Shown in pieces: positions 51,878 to 59,232 of a stretch of 64,000 bases of DNA (its first letter is position 1; each line of letters opens with the position of its first letter). The position numbers and the translations under genes are program-made. Location: contig JAIXQP010000041.1 in the NCBI GenBank assembly GCA_027485675.1, positions 62,001 through 126,000 on the forward strand. The letters are read 5' to 3'. The notes under the pieces were generated by a model. The model saw only the letters and a program-made list of their open reading frames with translations. It did not search any database and was not told the origin of the DNA. The DNA is from Terriglobales bacterium. Lineage in GTDB: Bacteria; Acidobacteriota; Terriglobia; Bryobacterales; Bryobacteraceae.

Positions 51878-52954
51878 ATGTTTCTAGATGACTTCGACAA
51901 ATTGACCGCTGAGATCTATGAGGCCTCCCGGGATGGGAACCTGTGGCCGCGGGTATTGTGTCAAGTGTGTGAATTTTTGGGTTCTCCGCACGGTAGTTTT
52001 TGGATTCATTCCAAACGCACTGGAGAGCTGGCCACTAAATGCTTCCATGGGCAGAGCGAAGAAGACCGGAGAGAGTACTTGGAGAAATGGGTATCTCAGG
52101 ACCCCTGGTACCTGCGCCTGGACCGGTTCCCGAAAGAGGAAGGGATTTTCGCCCCTTCGCATAGTGTGATCACCGATGAGGAGCTAGAAGCGACCGAGAT
52201 GTATCAGGCTTACTTGAAGCCTCGGAAGATGCACTACGGCGGGGGTGTGTGGATTGCGCGGGGCGAGGAGCTCGAGTCTTTCCTGACGGTGGTCCGCTCG
52301 AAAGAGGCGGGTCCGCTGAACGAAAACGAACTGGCGATGGGGACCCGGATTGCGGGTCACATCCGGCGCAGCGTACGGCTGCTCGAAGAGCGGTACACGC
52401 TGTCGCAGGGATCTGCCGGGATGAAGATCTGTTTTGAGGAGTTGCCGTTTGCGGTGGCGATTCTGAGTCTGGACGGCAAAGTGGTGCAGAGCAACGCCCG
52501 ATTCCAGAAGCTGGTGGGGAAAGCGGATGGCCTGACGGTGCGCGACGGCCGGGTGGCGCTCGAGAGCGGGGACCTATTGCATCCGGAGAAGCGAACGCGC
52601 TCGTTTGCCATTCGGCGGCGGCGGCGGGGAACGCCATATTGGGCCACGATGCGGCCGATTCAGGCGGAGAACTGGCACCCGATGGGGATCGTGAAGATGG
52701 CGGCGATTCTGGAGATCCGCGATCCGGACCGGGCGACTTCCGCCGATAGCATGCAGTTGGAGACGCTATTCGGACTGACCCCGGCGGAGGCGCGGTTTGC
52801 GTCGATGCTGGCTTCCGGGCTATCGGTGAAGCAGGCGGCGGAGCAACTGGGGATTGCCGAACAGACGGGCCGGACGCATTTGAAACGGGCGATGGCGAAG
52901 ACGGGAACACGGCGGCAGGCGGAACTGATGAGCCGGATTATTGCACTGGATTAA
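51878..52954 (+). CDS. LuxR-type transcriptional regulator with N-terminal sensory region
   Basis: A 358-residue DNA-binding regulator. The C-terminal 65 residues form a LuxR-like helix-turn-helix: FGLTPAEARFASMLASGLSV then AAEQLGIAEQTGRTHLKRAM. Residues 190-260 look like a PAS-like fold (LPFAVAILSLDGKVVQSNAR), and the N-terminal part may be another ligand-sensing domain (DKLTAEIYEASRDGNLWPRV). No receiver domain is seen. It is preceded by an unusual inverted repeat that could be its own operator or leader. The last 17 bases overlap the convergent gene. Its targets are unknown. Confidence 0.88.
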   Translation: MFLDDFDKLTAEIYEASRDGNLWPRVLCQVCEFLGSPHGSFWIHSKRTGELATKCFHGQSEEDRREYLEKWVSQDPWYLRLDRFPKEEGIFAPSHSVITDEELEATEMYQAYLKPRKMHYGGGVWIARGEELESFLTVVRSKEAGPLNENELAMGTRIAGHIRRSVRLLEERYTLSQGSAGMKICFEELPFAVAILSLDGKVVQSNARFQKLVGKADGLTVRDGRVALESGDLLHPEKRTRSFAIRRRRRGTPYWATMRPIQAENWHPMGIVKMAAILEIRDPDRATSADSMQLETLFGLTPAEARFASMLASGLSVKQAAEQLGIAEQTGRTHLKRAMAKTGTRRQAELMSRIIALD

Positions 52955-53630
52955 ACTCGATCGCTGAGTCGGCGCCGAAGCGGCGGTAGCGGGAGTAGGT
53001 TTGCTCGGTTTCGAGCAGGACGCGGCGATCCTCGTCGTCCGCGGCGGTGGTTCGCTGCAGGTGGATGCGCCCGTTGAGGGGCAGCCCATCGTGAAACACC
53101 ACCTCATGAGTCACAACGGAGCCTTCCGGGAAGCTGAGCCAGCGGCGGCGGAGGCGGGCCTCTTCCTTGAGGATCCAGTGGGTCTCCTGGTCAATCCAAA
53201 GAGTGGCGTCGGAGGAGGCCATGCCGCGGGAGCGGCCGGCCACATCCGGCGCGGCCGGATCGAGGGAGCCTTCGAGAACCCAGCAGCGGCGGCCCAGGAT
53301 CGTCGCTTCCCCTCGGATGGCCAGGGTATGGTTTTGCCGGAGATCTTCCACCTGGAAGGCGATGCGGTCGGCTTCGCCCTGGCGTGGCTTGGCGTTGGCC
53401 TTGCTTGGTTTGACGGGTTTGCCGTTGCTGGCGACCAGCCGGTAGACCCGGGCCTTATCGACGACGAAGACGTCGTAGGTCGCCCATCCTGTCTGCTTAC
53501 GGCGGCCGTTGGCGGGGGTCCGGTAGTACCGGATGTCTTCCTGGCCGAGATAGTCCTTGATACGCGGCACCAGAGCCTGCTTTGCGGTCAGGGCTTTCTC
53601 GAGGAGTTCGGCCGGGTCGGCGCCCCAAAC
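52938..53630 (-). CDS. Outer-membrane lipoprotein-sorting (LolA-like) protein, start uncertain
   Basis: A protein of about 230 residues with a LolA-like beta fold: the pattern ALTAKQALVPRIKDYLGQ near the start, AIRGEATILGRRCWVLEG, ATLWIDQETHWILKEEARL and EVVFHDGLPLNGRIHL. The frame is open without a normal start through the tRNA-Cys gene. TTG 53630 is the first ordinary start past the tRNA, but it cuts off a hydrophobic stretch (ILLLCAHLVWGA) that looks like a signal peptide; a rare ATA start at 53654 would keep it. It was probably exported originally. Confidence 0.65.
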   Translation of the reverse strand, partial: VWGADPAELLEKALTAKQALVPRIKDYLGQEDIRYYRTPANGRRKQTGWATYDVFVVDKARVYRLVASNGKPVKPSKANAKPRQGEADRIAFQVEDLRQNHTLAIRGEATILGRRCWVLEGSLDPAAPDVAGRSRGMASSDATLWIDQETHWILKEEARLRRRWLSFPEGSVVTHEVVFHDGLPLNGRIHLQRTTAADDEDRRVLLETEQTYSRYRRFGADSAIEFNPVQ

Positions 53631-53653
53631 CAAGTGGGCGCAGAGGAGGAGTA

Positions 53654-53728
53654 TGGAGGTGCGGGTCGGAATCGAACCGACGAATGAGAGTTTTGCAGAC
53701 TCTGGCCTTACCACTTGGCTACCGCACC
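53654..53728 (-). tRNA. tRNA-Cys (anticodon GCA)
   Basis: On the minus strand: acceptor stem GGTGCGG pairing with CCGCACC, D-arm AGCCAAGTGGTAAGGC, anticodon arm around CTGCAAA (GCA), T-arm TCGGTTCGATTCCGA, discriminator T73 as usual for tRNA-Cys, and an encoded CCA (53654-53656). All four stems pair, and the length is 75 bases with CCA. It abuts the 5' end of the LolA-like gene. Confidence 0.95.
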
Positions 53729-53767
53729 ATCGGGACAAAATGGCCTACACTCGACCATAGCAATCTG

Positions 53768-54097
53768 ATGACGATGAGTCAACCAAATGGCGACGAAGAG
53801 CCGATATTTGAGTGGCCGATCACGGACACGCTCGACCTGCATAGTGTGCCGCCGCGGGAGGTGACCGCGGTGGTGGAGGCGTGGCTTGAAGCGGTGTGGG
53901 AACGGGGATTTATCGCGTTGCGGATTGTGCACGGGAAGGGGATCGGGGTGCAGCGGGAGGCCGTCCGGAAGGTACTGGGGCGGACTCCCTTCGTGGCTGC
54001 GTTTGCCGATGCGCCGATGGAGGCGGGGGGATGGGGGGCGACCGTGGTTACGCTGGCGAGTCGACGTCCAGATAGTCCGGATCCTGCCAGGCGATGA
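53768..54097 (+). CDS. Smr-domain protein (possible nicking endonuclease)
   Basis: A 109-residue single-domain protein. The Smr signature is visible: LDLHSVPPREVTAVVEAWLE (LDLHG-type motif), then IALRIVHGKGIGVQREAVRKVL with the conserved HGKG. Smr domains from MutS2 and related proteins are DNA- or RNA-nicking modules. The start at ATG 53768 is after the tRNA; ATG 53774 is an alternative. Its 3' part overlaps the convergent membrane-protein gene by 50 bases. Confidence 0.87.
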   Translation: MTMSQPNGDEEPIFEWPITDTLDLHSVPPREVTAVVEAWLEAVWERGFIALRIVHGKGIGVQREAVRKVLGRTPFVAAFADAPMEAGGWGATVVTLASRRPDSPDPARR

Positions 54098-54539
54098 AGG
54101 CGTGGGGCAGGGTAATGGCCAGGAGCAGGTAGCCGAACATGATGGCCTGGAAGTGCTCGCCGGGTTGGGGGATCCAGAGGTCCCAGCCATGTTTGGCGGC
54201 GAGTTGCGGGGCTTCGTCGAGGTAGAAGAGGAACAGGAACGGGAGCCCGGCGATGAGTTGGTAGGCGCGGAAGAAGGCCTGGTTGCGTACCTGGGTCTGG
54301 CGCTCGTCGGTTTGGGGCGTGGAGTACGGGGCGGCGACCTGATTGAGAACCCACCAGCCGTAGCCCATGAGTAGGGCGCCGGGGGCAGCCGCCAGAGCCC
54401 AGGCCACGGACCGGAGCTCATAGGCGGTGTAAAGGGCGCCGACAAACAGCGCGTAGCCGAAGTAAGTGGCGACGCAGGCGAACCGGCGATTGGTGCGGCG
54501 GCGGAAGTCGATCCCTGCAATGATTAGGTCTTCTCTCAT
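54048..54539 (-). CDS. Small multi-span membrane protein of unknown function
   Basis: A 163-residue protein with four likely membrane spans (CVATYFGYALFVGALYTAY, WALAAAPGALLMGYGWWVL, LIAGLPFLFLFYLDEA and IMFGYLLLAITLPHAFIAW). It begins five bases after the XRE regulator stop, on the same strand, and the pair is probably one operon. Small XRE regulator and membrane protein pairs of this kind are common and mostly of unknown role. The N-terminus is charged (REDLIIAGIDFRRRTNRR). Confidence 0.8.
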   Translation of the reverse strand: MREDLIIAGIDFRRRTNRRFACVATYFGYALFVGALYTAYELRSVAWALAAAPGALLMGYGWWVLNQVAAPYSTPQTDERQTQVRNQAFFRAYQLIAGLPFLFLFYLDEAPQLAAKHGWDLWIPQPGEHFQAIMFGYLLLAITLPHAFIAWQDPDYLDVDSPA

Positions 54540-54544
54540 GATGG

Positions 54545-54823
54545 TTATCCTTGAGTGGTTTTGGAGTTGCCGTAGAGCTGTTCACTCAACGGGCGGAAAG
54601 GCTGCCGGGAGAAGATGGCTTCAATGGGCAGGCCGAAGAACTCGCTGGCCCGGAAGGCGAGTTCGAGGCTGGGGTTGTAGTCGCCCCGTTCCATATAGCC
54701 AATGGTTTGATAATTGACACCGAGGGCATCCGCAAGTTCCTGTCGGCTGAGGTTGCGCTCGGCCCGGAGAACCCCGATGCGGTTAAACAGAGAATTTGTC
54801 GAGTTGACCTTGGAATTCGTCAT
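54545..54823 (-). CDS. XRE-family helix-turn-helix regulator
   Basis: A 92-residue single-domain DNA-binding protein: FNRIGVLRAERNLSRQELAD, then ALGVNYQTIGYMERGDYNPS and a C-terminal FGLPIEAIFSRQPF, the standard XRE fold. It is followed by a small membrane protein, which it may control. Its start codon is only a few bases downstream of the predicted transcription start, so the mRNA is probably leaderless. It is likely to bind the ATCGAT repeat just upstream. Confidence 0.92.
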   Translation of the reverse strand: MTNSKVNSTNSLFNRIGVLRAERNLSRQELADALGVNYQTIGYMERGDYNPSLELAFRASEFFGLPIEAIFSRQPFRPLSEQLYGNSKTTQG

Positions 54824-54864
54824 CGATCTGAATCGATAGTATAATTAATACAACATTCTGTCAA
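54822..54864. promoter_or_regulatory. Divergent overlapping promoters and ATCGAT operator of the XRE gene
   Basis: Minus strand: -35 TTGACA (54859-54864), 17-base spacer, -10 TACTAT (54836-54841), giving a start near 54829 and a leader of only about six bases to ATG 54823. Plus strand: a perfect TATAAT at 54840-54845, 21 bases before the methyltransferase ATG 54866, with no good -35. An inverted repeat ATCGAT-CTGA-ATCGAT (54822-54837) overlaps the XRE start and -10, a natural place for autoregulation. Confidence 0.65.
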
Positions 54865-54865
54865 G

Positions 54866-55534
54866 ATGATTTCGCGCCGTCAAAAATTTCGAACCCGGAA
54901 CGGGATGGGGTGGACGGCCGCCGTGCCGGGGCAGATGAGTGAACGGTTCATTGCGTATGCCCGGAGCTGTGCGCGGCCGGTGGTCGACCTGGGTTGTGCG
55001 TACGGGGTGGCGGCGATTCCGGCGGGAGCGATTGCGGTGGATCTCGAGATCAGCCATTTGACGGCTCTGCCGCCGGGCCTGGACAGGGTGGTGGGGCGGT
55101 TTCCGGAGTTGGCGTTTCGGGCGGGGAGTTTAGGGGCCGTCCATGCTTCGAACGTGCTGCATTTTTTGACGGGGGACGAGCTTGAAGAGGGCGTCAGGCG
55201 GATGGGGGAGTGGCTTGCGCCGGGAGGGAAGGTATTTGTGCAGGCGAGCACCCCGTTTCAGCGGCCGTTTGCCGGGTTTGTGCCGGAGTTCGCGCGGCGG
55301 GTGGCCGCGGGGGAGGATTGGCCGGGCTGGGTGGCGGAGACGCGGGAGATTACGGACTACCGGCGGCTGCATCAGTATCCGGCCTCCATTCATCTCCTCG
55401 ACGAGACGGTTTTACGGCGGCTGTTTGCGGGTTGGGAGGTTGAGTACTGCGGCTACTACCGGAGGCACGGGCTGCCGGCGAGCCTTTACTTCGATGGGCG
55501 GGAGTCGGTGGGTTTGGTGGCCGGGCGGCGCTGA
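54866..55534 (+). CDS. Class I SAM-dependent methyltransferase
   Basis: A 222-residue protein with an SAM-binding core: PVVDLGCAYGVAAIPAG (motif I), then AVDLEISHLTALP, ASNVLHFLTGDELEEG and GEWLAPGGKVFVQAS (post I). It starts at ATG 54866 directly after the divergent promoter; no ribosome-binding site is visible. The methyl acceptor is unknown. The last 49 bases overlap the convergent GH113 gene. Confidence 0.85.
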   Translation: MISRRQKFRTRNGMGWTAAVPGQMSERFIAYARSCARPVVDLGCAYGVAAIPAGAIAVDLEISHLTALPPGLDRVVGRFPELAFRAGSLGAVHASNVLHFLTGDELEEGVRRMGEWLAPGGKVFVQASTPFQRPFAGFVPEFARRVAAGEDWPGWVAETREITDYRRLHQYPASIHLLDETVLRRLFAGWEVEYCGYYRRHGLPASLYFDGRESVGLVAGRR

Positions 55535-56466
55535 TACCACTGCTTGATGATGTCCATGGCGGGCTTGCCCCACGGAGTCATGGTGTTGTCCTGCGGGCCG
55601 CCGAAGCCGTTAGTGCCGAGCTTCCACCAGAAGACGCCGGCGAACCAGGGCTTCGTATAGAAGGTTTTCAGCAGGGCGTCGTAGGCGGCGGCTTGGGCTT
55701 GGAGGTGGACGGGACGTTCGGAGCGATCCTCCCACGGGGTGCGATGGGAGTTGAGCGCGGCGGCGTAGCCGGCTTCGGTGAAGAGAATGGGTTTGCGGAA
55801 CTTGCGGTGGACGGCTTCTAGTTTGCGGGCGAGAGGGGTGGTGTCGAGGGTGTCGGGAAGCGGGTAGTAGTTGTCGAGGCCGATGTAGTCGAGTTGGCCC
55901 CAGAACTGGATGCGTTCGAACTCGGGTCCGTGGTTAGCGGCGTAGGTGAGAGGCCCTTTGAAATGGGCGCGGGCGGTGGCGATGAGGGAACGGAACTCGG
56001 ATTCGTGCTCGGTGGCGTAGGCGAGTTCGGTGCCGATGCAGAAGAGGTCGGCTTCGATGGAGGCCGCGAGTTTGCTGTAGTGGACGAGCATGGCGCGATA
56101 CTGGGCGAACCATTCGCGGCGGCGGGCTGGGTCGGAGAGATCGAGGGGTTTATTGGGCCAGATTTGCGGTTTGAGCAGGACCTTCATCCCGCGCTCGCGG
56201 GCGGCGGAGGCGACTTTGGCGATGCCGGCGTCGGACTCCCAGGAGCGGGCGTTGCCAAAGACGATCTTCGATTCGCCGCGCGGGGTGAAGGCGAAGGGGA
56301 TGAGGGCGATGCTGTCGACGTGGTAGCCGCGGAAGCGGTCGAGCATGGAGACCGAGTCTGGCGACTCGTAGCGGACGCCCCGTTCGGCCGTGAAGGAGAC
56401 GCCGCGGAAGAAGAGCGGCTGCGCCGGGAGGGCGAGGGCGGAAAGGAGAAGTAACAAAAGCCGCAT
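55486..56466 (-). CDS. Glycoside hydrolase family 113-like (beta-mannanase type), exported
   Basis: A 326-residue hydrolase with signal MRLLLLLLSALALPAQ. It has the TIM-barrel pattern of GH113: RGVSFTAERGVRYESP, VLLKPQIWPN, the acid/base Glu147 in CIGTELAY and the nucleophile Glu231 in PILFTEAGY. The expected substrate is a beta-mannan. It is divergent from the GH105-like gene (36 bases between starts), so the pair may be one glycan-degrading unit. The last 49 bases overlap the methyltransferase gene. Confidence 0.88.
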   Translation of the reverse strand: MRLLLLLLSALALPAQPLFFRGVSFTAERGVRYESPDSVSMLDRFRGYHVDSIALIPFAFTPRGESKIVFGNARSWESDAGIAKVASAARERGMKVLLKPQIWPNKPLDLSDPARRREWFAQYRAMLVHYSKLAASIEADLFCIGTELAYATEHESEFRSLIATARAHFKGPLTYAANHGPEFERIQFWGQLDYIGLDNYYPLPDTLDTTPLARKLEAVHRKFRKPILFTEAGYAAALNSHRTPWEDRSERPVHLQAQAAAYDALLKTFYTKPWFAGVFWWKLGTNGFGGPQDNTMTPWGKPAMDIIKQWYQRRPATKPTDSRPSK

Positions 56467-56502
56467 GGAGGTTCGTCAACGATAGGATACGCTGGAAACA
56501 CT

Positions 56503-57744
56503 GTGAAACTGACCCTGATTCTTTGCGGAATGGCGATGGCGCTGGCGGCGCAGGAGAGGCCGGTGGTGGCGGTGGTGGGCGAACTGCCGCGGGTGCAGGA
56601 GATGCGGCGGCAATTGGTGAAGCTGTACACGGTGGTGGATGTTCCGGTGAAGGGGGCGCCGGTGTTTCCGCCGGTGGGGGCGGCGTATAAGGACAATGGG
56701 GAGGCGCACCGGGTGTGGCGGACGCTGCACTTGATTGCGCCAGATGCGGTGGTGATGTTGGGGGACTATCCGGGGTTGGTGGAGGCGCTGCGGGGCAAAG
56801 CGCCGGTGACGCGCGGGGCGCCGTTCGATAAGCCGAAGAAATCCTTTCTCCGGCTGAGCATGGAGGAGCGGCTGGGGCGGACGCCGCGGCAGGTGCTGGA
56901 GCAACTGGGGCAGGTGTACGGGCGGGAGCTGAGCAGCGTGGTTTACATTCCGGCGTTTGCGGTGATGGGGCAGTTGGCGCTGGGGAATAGAGAGTTGGTT
57001 GACCGGTTGGTGGCGCCGTACCTGGATGGCCGGCGGGATTCGCTCGAGAAAGCGACGGGCAGCCATGGGAGCGGGCATCTGCTGTTTGCGGTGCTGGGGC
57101 GGAAAGACCGGGTGAAGGCCGCGGCGGCGATTATTGCGCCGCTGCACAACGAAATGAGCGATTCGGTCTTCATGGCCTGTCCGATTCTGGGCGCGGCGGG
57201 GGAGCATGAGAAAGCTATAGAGCATTTGCGGTTCATGGAACGGCTCTGTTTGCGGAAGGACGGCATCTACCGGCATTCGCCGCTTGATGAGGCGGCCTGG
57301 GGCCGGGGGAACGCGTTCGCGCTGCTCGGTCAGGCGTTGCTGCTCGAGACCATGCCGCAGCCGGATGAGCGGGTGCTGGGGAGTTTCCGGGCGCTGGCGG
57401 CGGCGCTGTTGGCGCGGCAGGACGAAGAGGGGATGTGGCATCAGGTGATCGACCGGCCGGAGTCGTACGCCGAGTTTTCGGCCACGGCGATGATCGCGGC
57501 TTCGTTTAAAAAGGGCATCCGGGCGGGATGGCTGCCGGGGGCGGCCTACCAGCCGGCGGTGGAGAAGGCTTGGCGGGCGATTCTGATGCGGACGGGGACG
57601 GACGGCACCGTGATGGACGTCTGCGAATCGACCGGGAAGCAGACCTCGTTGCAGGCGTATTTGGACCGGGTGGCGGTATGGGGGCAGGATCCACGGGGCG
57701 GGGCGATGGCGATGCTGTTTGCCGGGGAGATGATGAAGCCGTGA
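56503..57744 (+). CDS. Glycoside hydrolase family 88/105-like (unsaturated glucuronyl/rhamnogalacturonyl hydrolase)
   Basis: A 413-residue protein starting at GTG 56503 with signal MKLTLILCGMAMALAAQ. It has an alpha/alpha barrel with the motif DEAAWGRGNAFALLG, typical of YteR-like GH105 enzymes that remove unsaturated sugars from lyase products, and MWHQVIDRPESYAEFSATAM after it. An N-terminal part of about 60 residues (ERPVVAVVGELPRVQEM) is unusual for the family. Probably periplasmic. It is divergent from the GH113-like gene. Confidence 0.84.
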   Translation: MKLTLILCGMAMALAAQERPVVAVVGELPRVQEMRRQLVKLYTVVDVPVKGAPVFPPVGAAYKDNGEAHRVWRTLHLIAPDAVVMLGDYPGLVEALRGKAPVTRGAPFDKPKKSFLRLSMEERLGRTPRQVLEQLGQVYGRELSSVVYIPAFAVMGQLALGNRELVDRLVAPYLDGRRDSLEKATGSHGSGHLLFAVLGRKDRVKAAAAIIAPLHNEMSDSVFMACPILGAAGEHEKAIEHLRFMERLCLRKDGIYRHSPLDEAAWGRGNAFALLGQALLLETMPQPDERVLGSFRALAAALLARQDEEGMWHQVIDRPESYAEFSATAMIAASFKKGIRAGWLPGAAYQPAVEKAWRAILMRTGTDGTVMDVCESTGKQTSLQAYLDRVAVWGQDPRGGAMAMLFAGEMMKP

Positions 57745-57853
57745 GGAGAATTCCCCGTTACGACCCGGTTGCAATTGCGGCGGAGGGGTATACTGACAGA
57801 AGGAACGAACATGTTTTCCGGTCCCACTTTAAATTCCACCAGGGAGTCCAGCT

Positions 57854-59137
57854 TTGAAGCGTACAGGTACTGATGATTCCCTCCGTTGTTCGTTCTGCCA
57901 CAAGAGTCAGGACGTCGTCGGCAAGTTGATCTCTTCGCCGAGCGATTATCCGCGGGCCTACATCTGCGACGAGTGCATCGCCGTATGCAACTCGATTCTT
58001 GAAGACGATCGGAACGAACAGAGCCATGCGGCGCCGCATAAGCTGCCGAAGCCGTTGGAGTTGAAAGAGTACCTCGACCAGTACGTGATTGGGCAGGACG
58101 CCACGAAAAAGAAGCTGGCCGTGGCGGTTTATAACCACTACAAGCGCATTCAGATGAACCGGCAGCGGGGCGCGGATGTGGAAGTGGCGAAGTCGAACAT
58201 TCTGCTGATCGGGCCGACGGGCACCGGCAAGACGCTGCTGGCGCAGACGCTGGCGCGGATTCTGGACGTGCCGTTTGCGATCGTGGATGCGACGACGTTG
58301 ACCGAAGCCGGCTACGTGGGCGAGGACGTCGAGAACATTATTCTCCGTCTGCTGCAGAACTCCGATTGGGATGTGCAACGGTGCCAGACCGGCATCATTT
58401 ACATCGACGAGATCGACAAGATCTGCCGGAAGGACGAAAATCCTTCGATTACGCGCGACGTTTCTGGCGAGGGCGTGCAGCAGGCGCTGCTCAAGATTCT
58501 CGAAGGGACGATTGCCAACGTGCCGCCGCAGGGCGGCCGGAAGCATCCGCACCAGGAGTTCACCCCGGTGGACACCTCGAACATCCTGTTCATCTGCGGC
58601 GGAGCCTTCATCGGACTCGACAAGATTGTGTCGCGCCGGATTGGCAAGCGGCAGATGGGCTTCACGGATGACCAGGCGGCGCCGGCGGTCGACGGCAAGC
58701 CGGCCAAGGCGACGCCGATCCGTAAGGACGACGAGTTGCTGGTGCATGAAGTCCAGCCGATGGACCTCATCCGCTACGGGTTCATCCCCGAGTTTATTGG
58801 CCGTCTGCCGGTGGTGGGGGTCCTGAACGACCTCGACAAAGAGACGCTCGTCCAGATTTTGTCGAAGCCGAAGAACGCCATCATCAAGCAGTACCAGCGT
58901 TTGTTTGAGTTTGAAAACGTCCGGCTGAAGTTCTCCGACGATGCGCTTGATGCGATCGCGGGTTTGGCGCTCGAACGGAAAGTTGGCGCTCGCGGACTGC
59001 GGATGATCCTCGAAGATCTGATGCTGGATCTGATGTACTTCCTGCCGTCCTACAAGAAAGTGCGAGAGTTTCACGTCACCAAAGAGATGGTGCTTTCGCA
59101 GAAGATCAACCTCGCGCTGCTCGAAAAGGCGGGCTAG
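57854..59137 (+). CDS. clpX: ATP-dependent Clp protease ATP-binding subunit ClpX
   Basis: A 427-residue AAA+ unfoldase that feeds substrates to ClpP. The N-terminal zinc finger ([14 protein letters not shown] then [11 protein letters not shown]) is followed by Walker [13 protein letters not shown], the pore-loop region [12 protein letters not shown], Walker B YIDEIDKI and the IGF-type ClpP loop, here [11 protein letters not shown] and nearby. The start is TTG 57854, seven bases after AGGGAG. No clpP lies within the window; lon follows directly, as in many bacteria with the clpP-clpX-lon order. Confidence 0.97.
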   Translation: MKRTGTDDSLRCSFCHKSQDVVGKLISSPSDYPRAYICDECIAVCNSILEDDRNEQSHAAPHKLPKPLELKEYLDQYVIGQDATKKKLAVAVYNHYKRIQMNRQRGADVEVAKSNILLIGPTGTGKTLLAQTLARILDVPFAIVDATTLTEAGYVGEDVENIILRLLQNSDWDVQRCQTGIIYIDEIDKICRKDENPSITRDVSGEGVQQALLKILEGTIANVPPQGGRKHPHQEFTPVDTSNILFICGGAFIGLDKIVSRRIGKRQMGFTDDQAAPAVDGKPAKATPIRKDDELLVHEVQPMDLIRYGFIPEFIGRLPVVGVLNDLDKETLVQILSKPKNAIIKQYQRLFEFENVRLKFSDDALDAIAGLALERKVGARGLRMILEDLMLDLMYFLPSYKKVREFHVTKEMVLSQKINLALLEKAG

Positions 59138-59164
59138 ACGGAACGAACAATTGCCGAAGTGGAC

Positions 59165-59202
59165 CGGTTCCGCCTTCTCGGTGGGAACCGTGAACCCTTT
59201 TT
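59165..59202 (+). terminator. Hairpin with T-tract between clpX and lon
   Basis: CGGTTCC (59165-59171) pairs with GGAACCG (59184-59190), followed by TGAACCC and five T at 59198-59202. The stem is short and the T-run is distant, so it may be a weak terminator or attenuator, not a full stop. Confidence 0.4.
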
Positions 59203-59232
59203 GCTTTGGCGCGAATCAAGAAAGAGTAACCC

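Noticed and set aside
53654-53738. N-terminal extension of the LolA-like protein through the tRNA gene
   Set aside because: The extra residues are only a translation of the tRNA-Cys gene and have no protein character.
57767-57794. Promoter for clpX with TTGCAA and TATACT
   Set aside because: The spacer is only 14 bases. A start may exist here, but the pair of boxes does not make a standard promoter.
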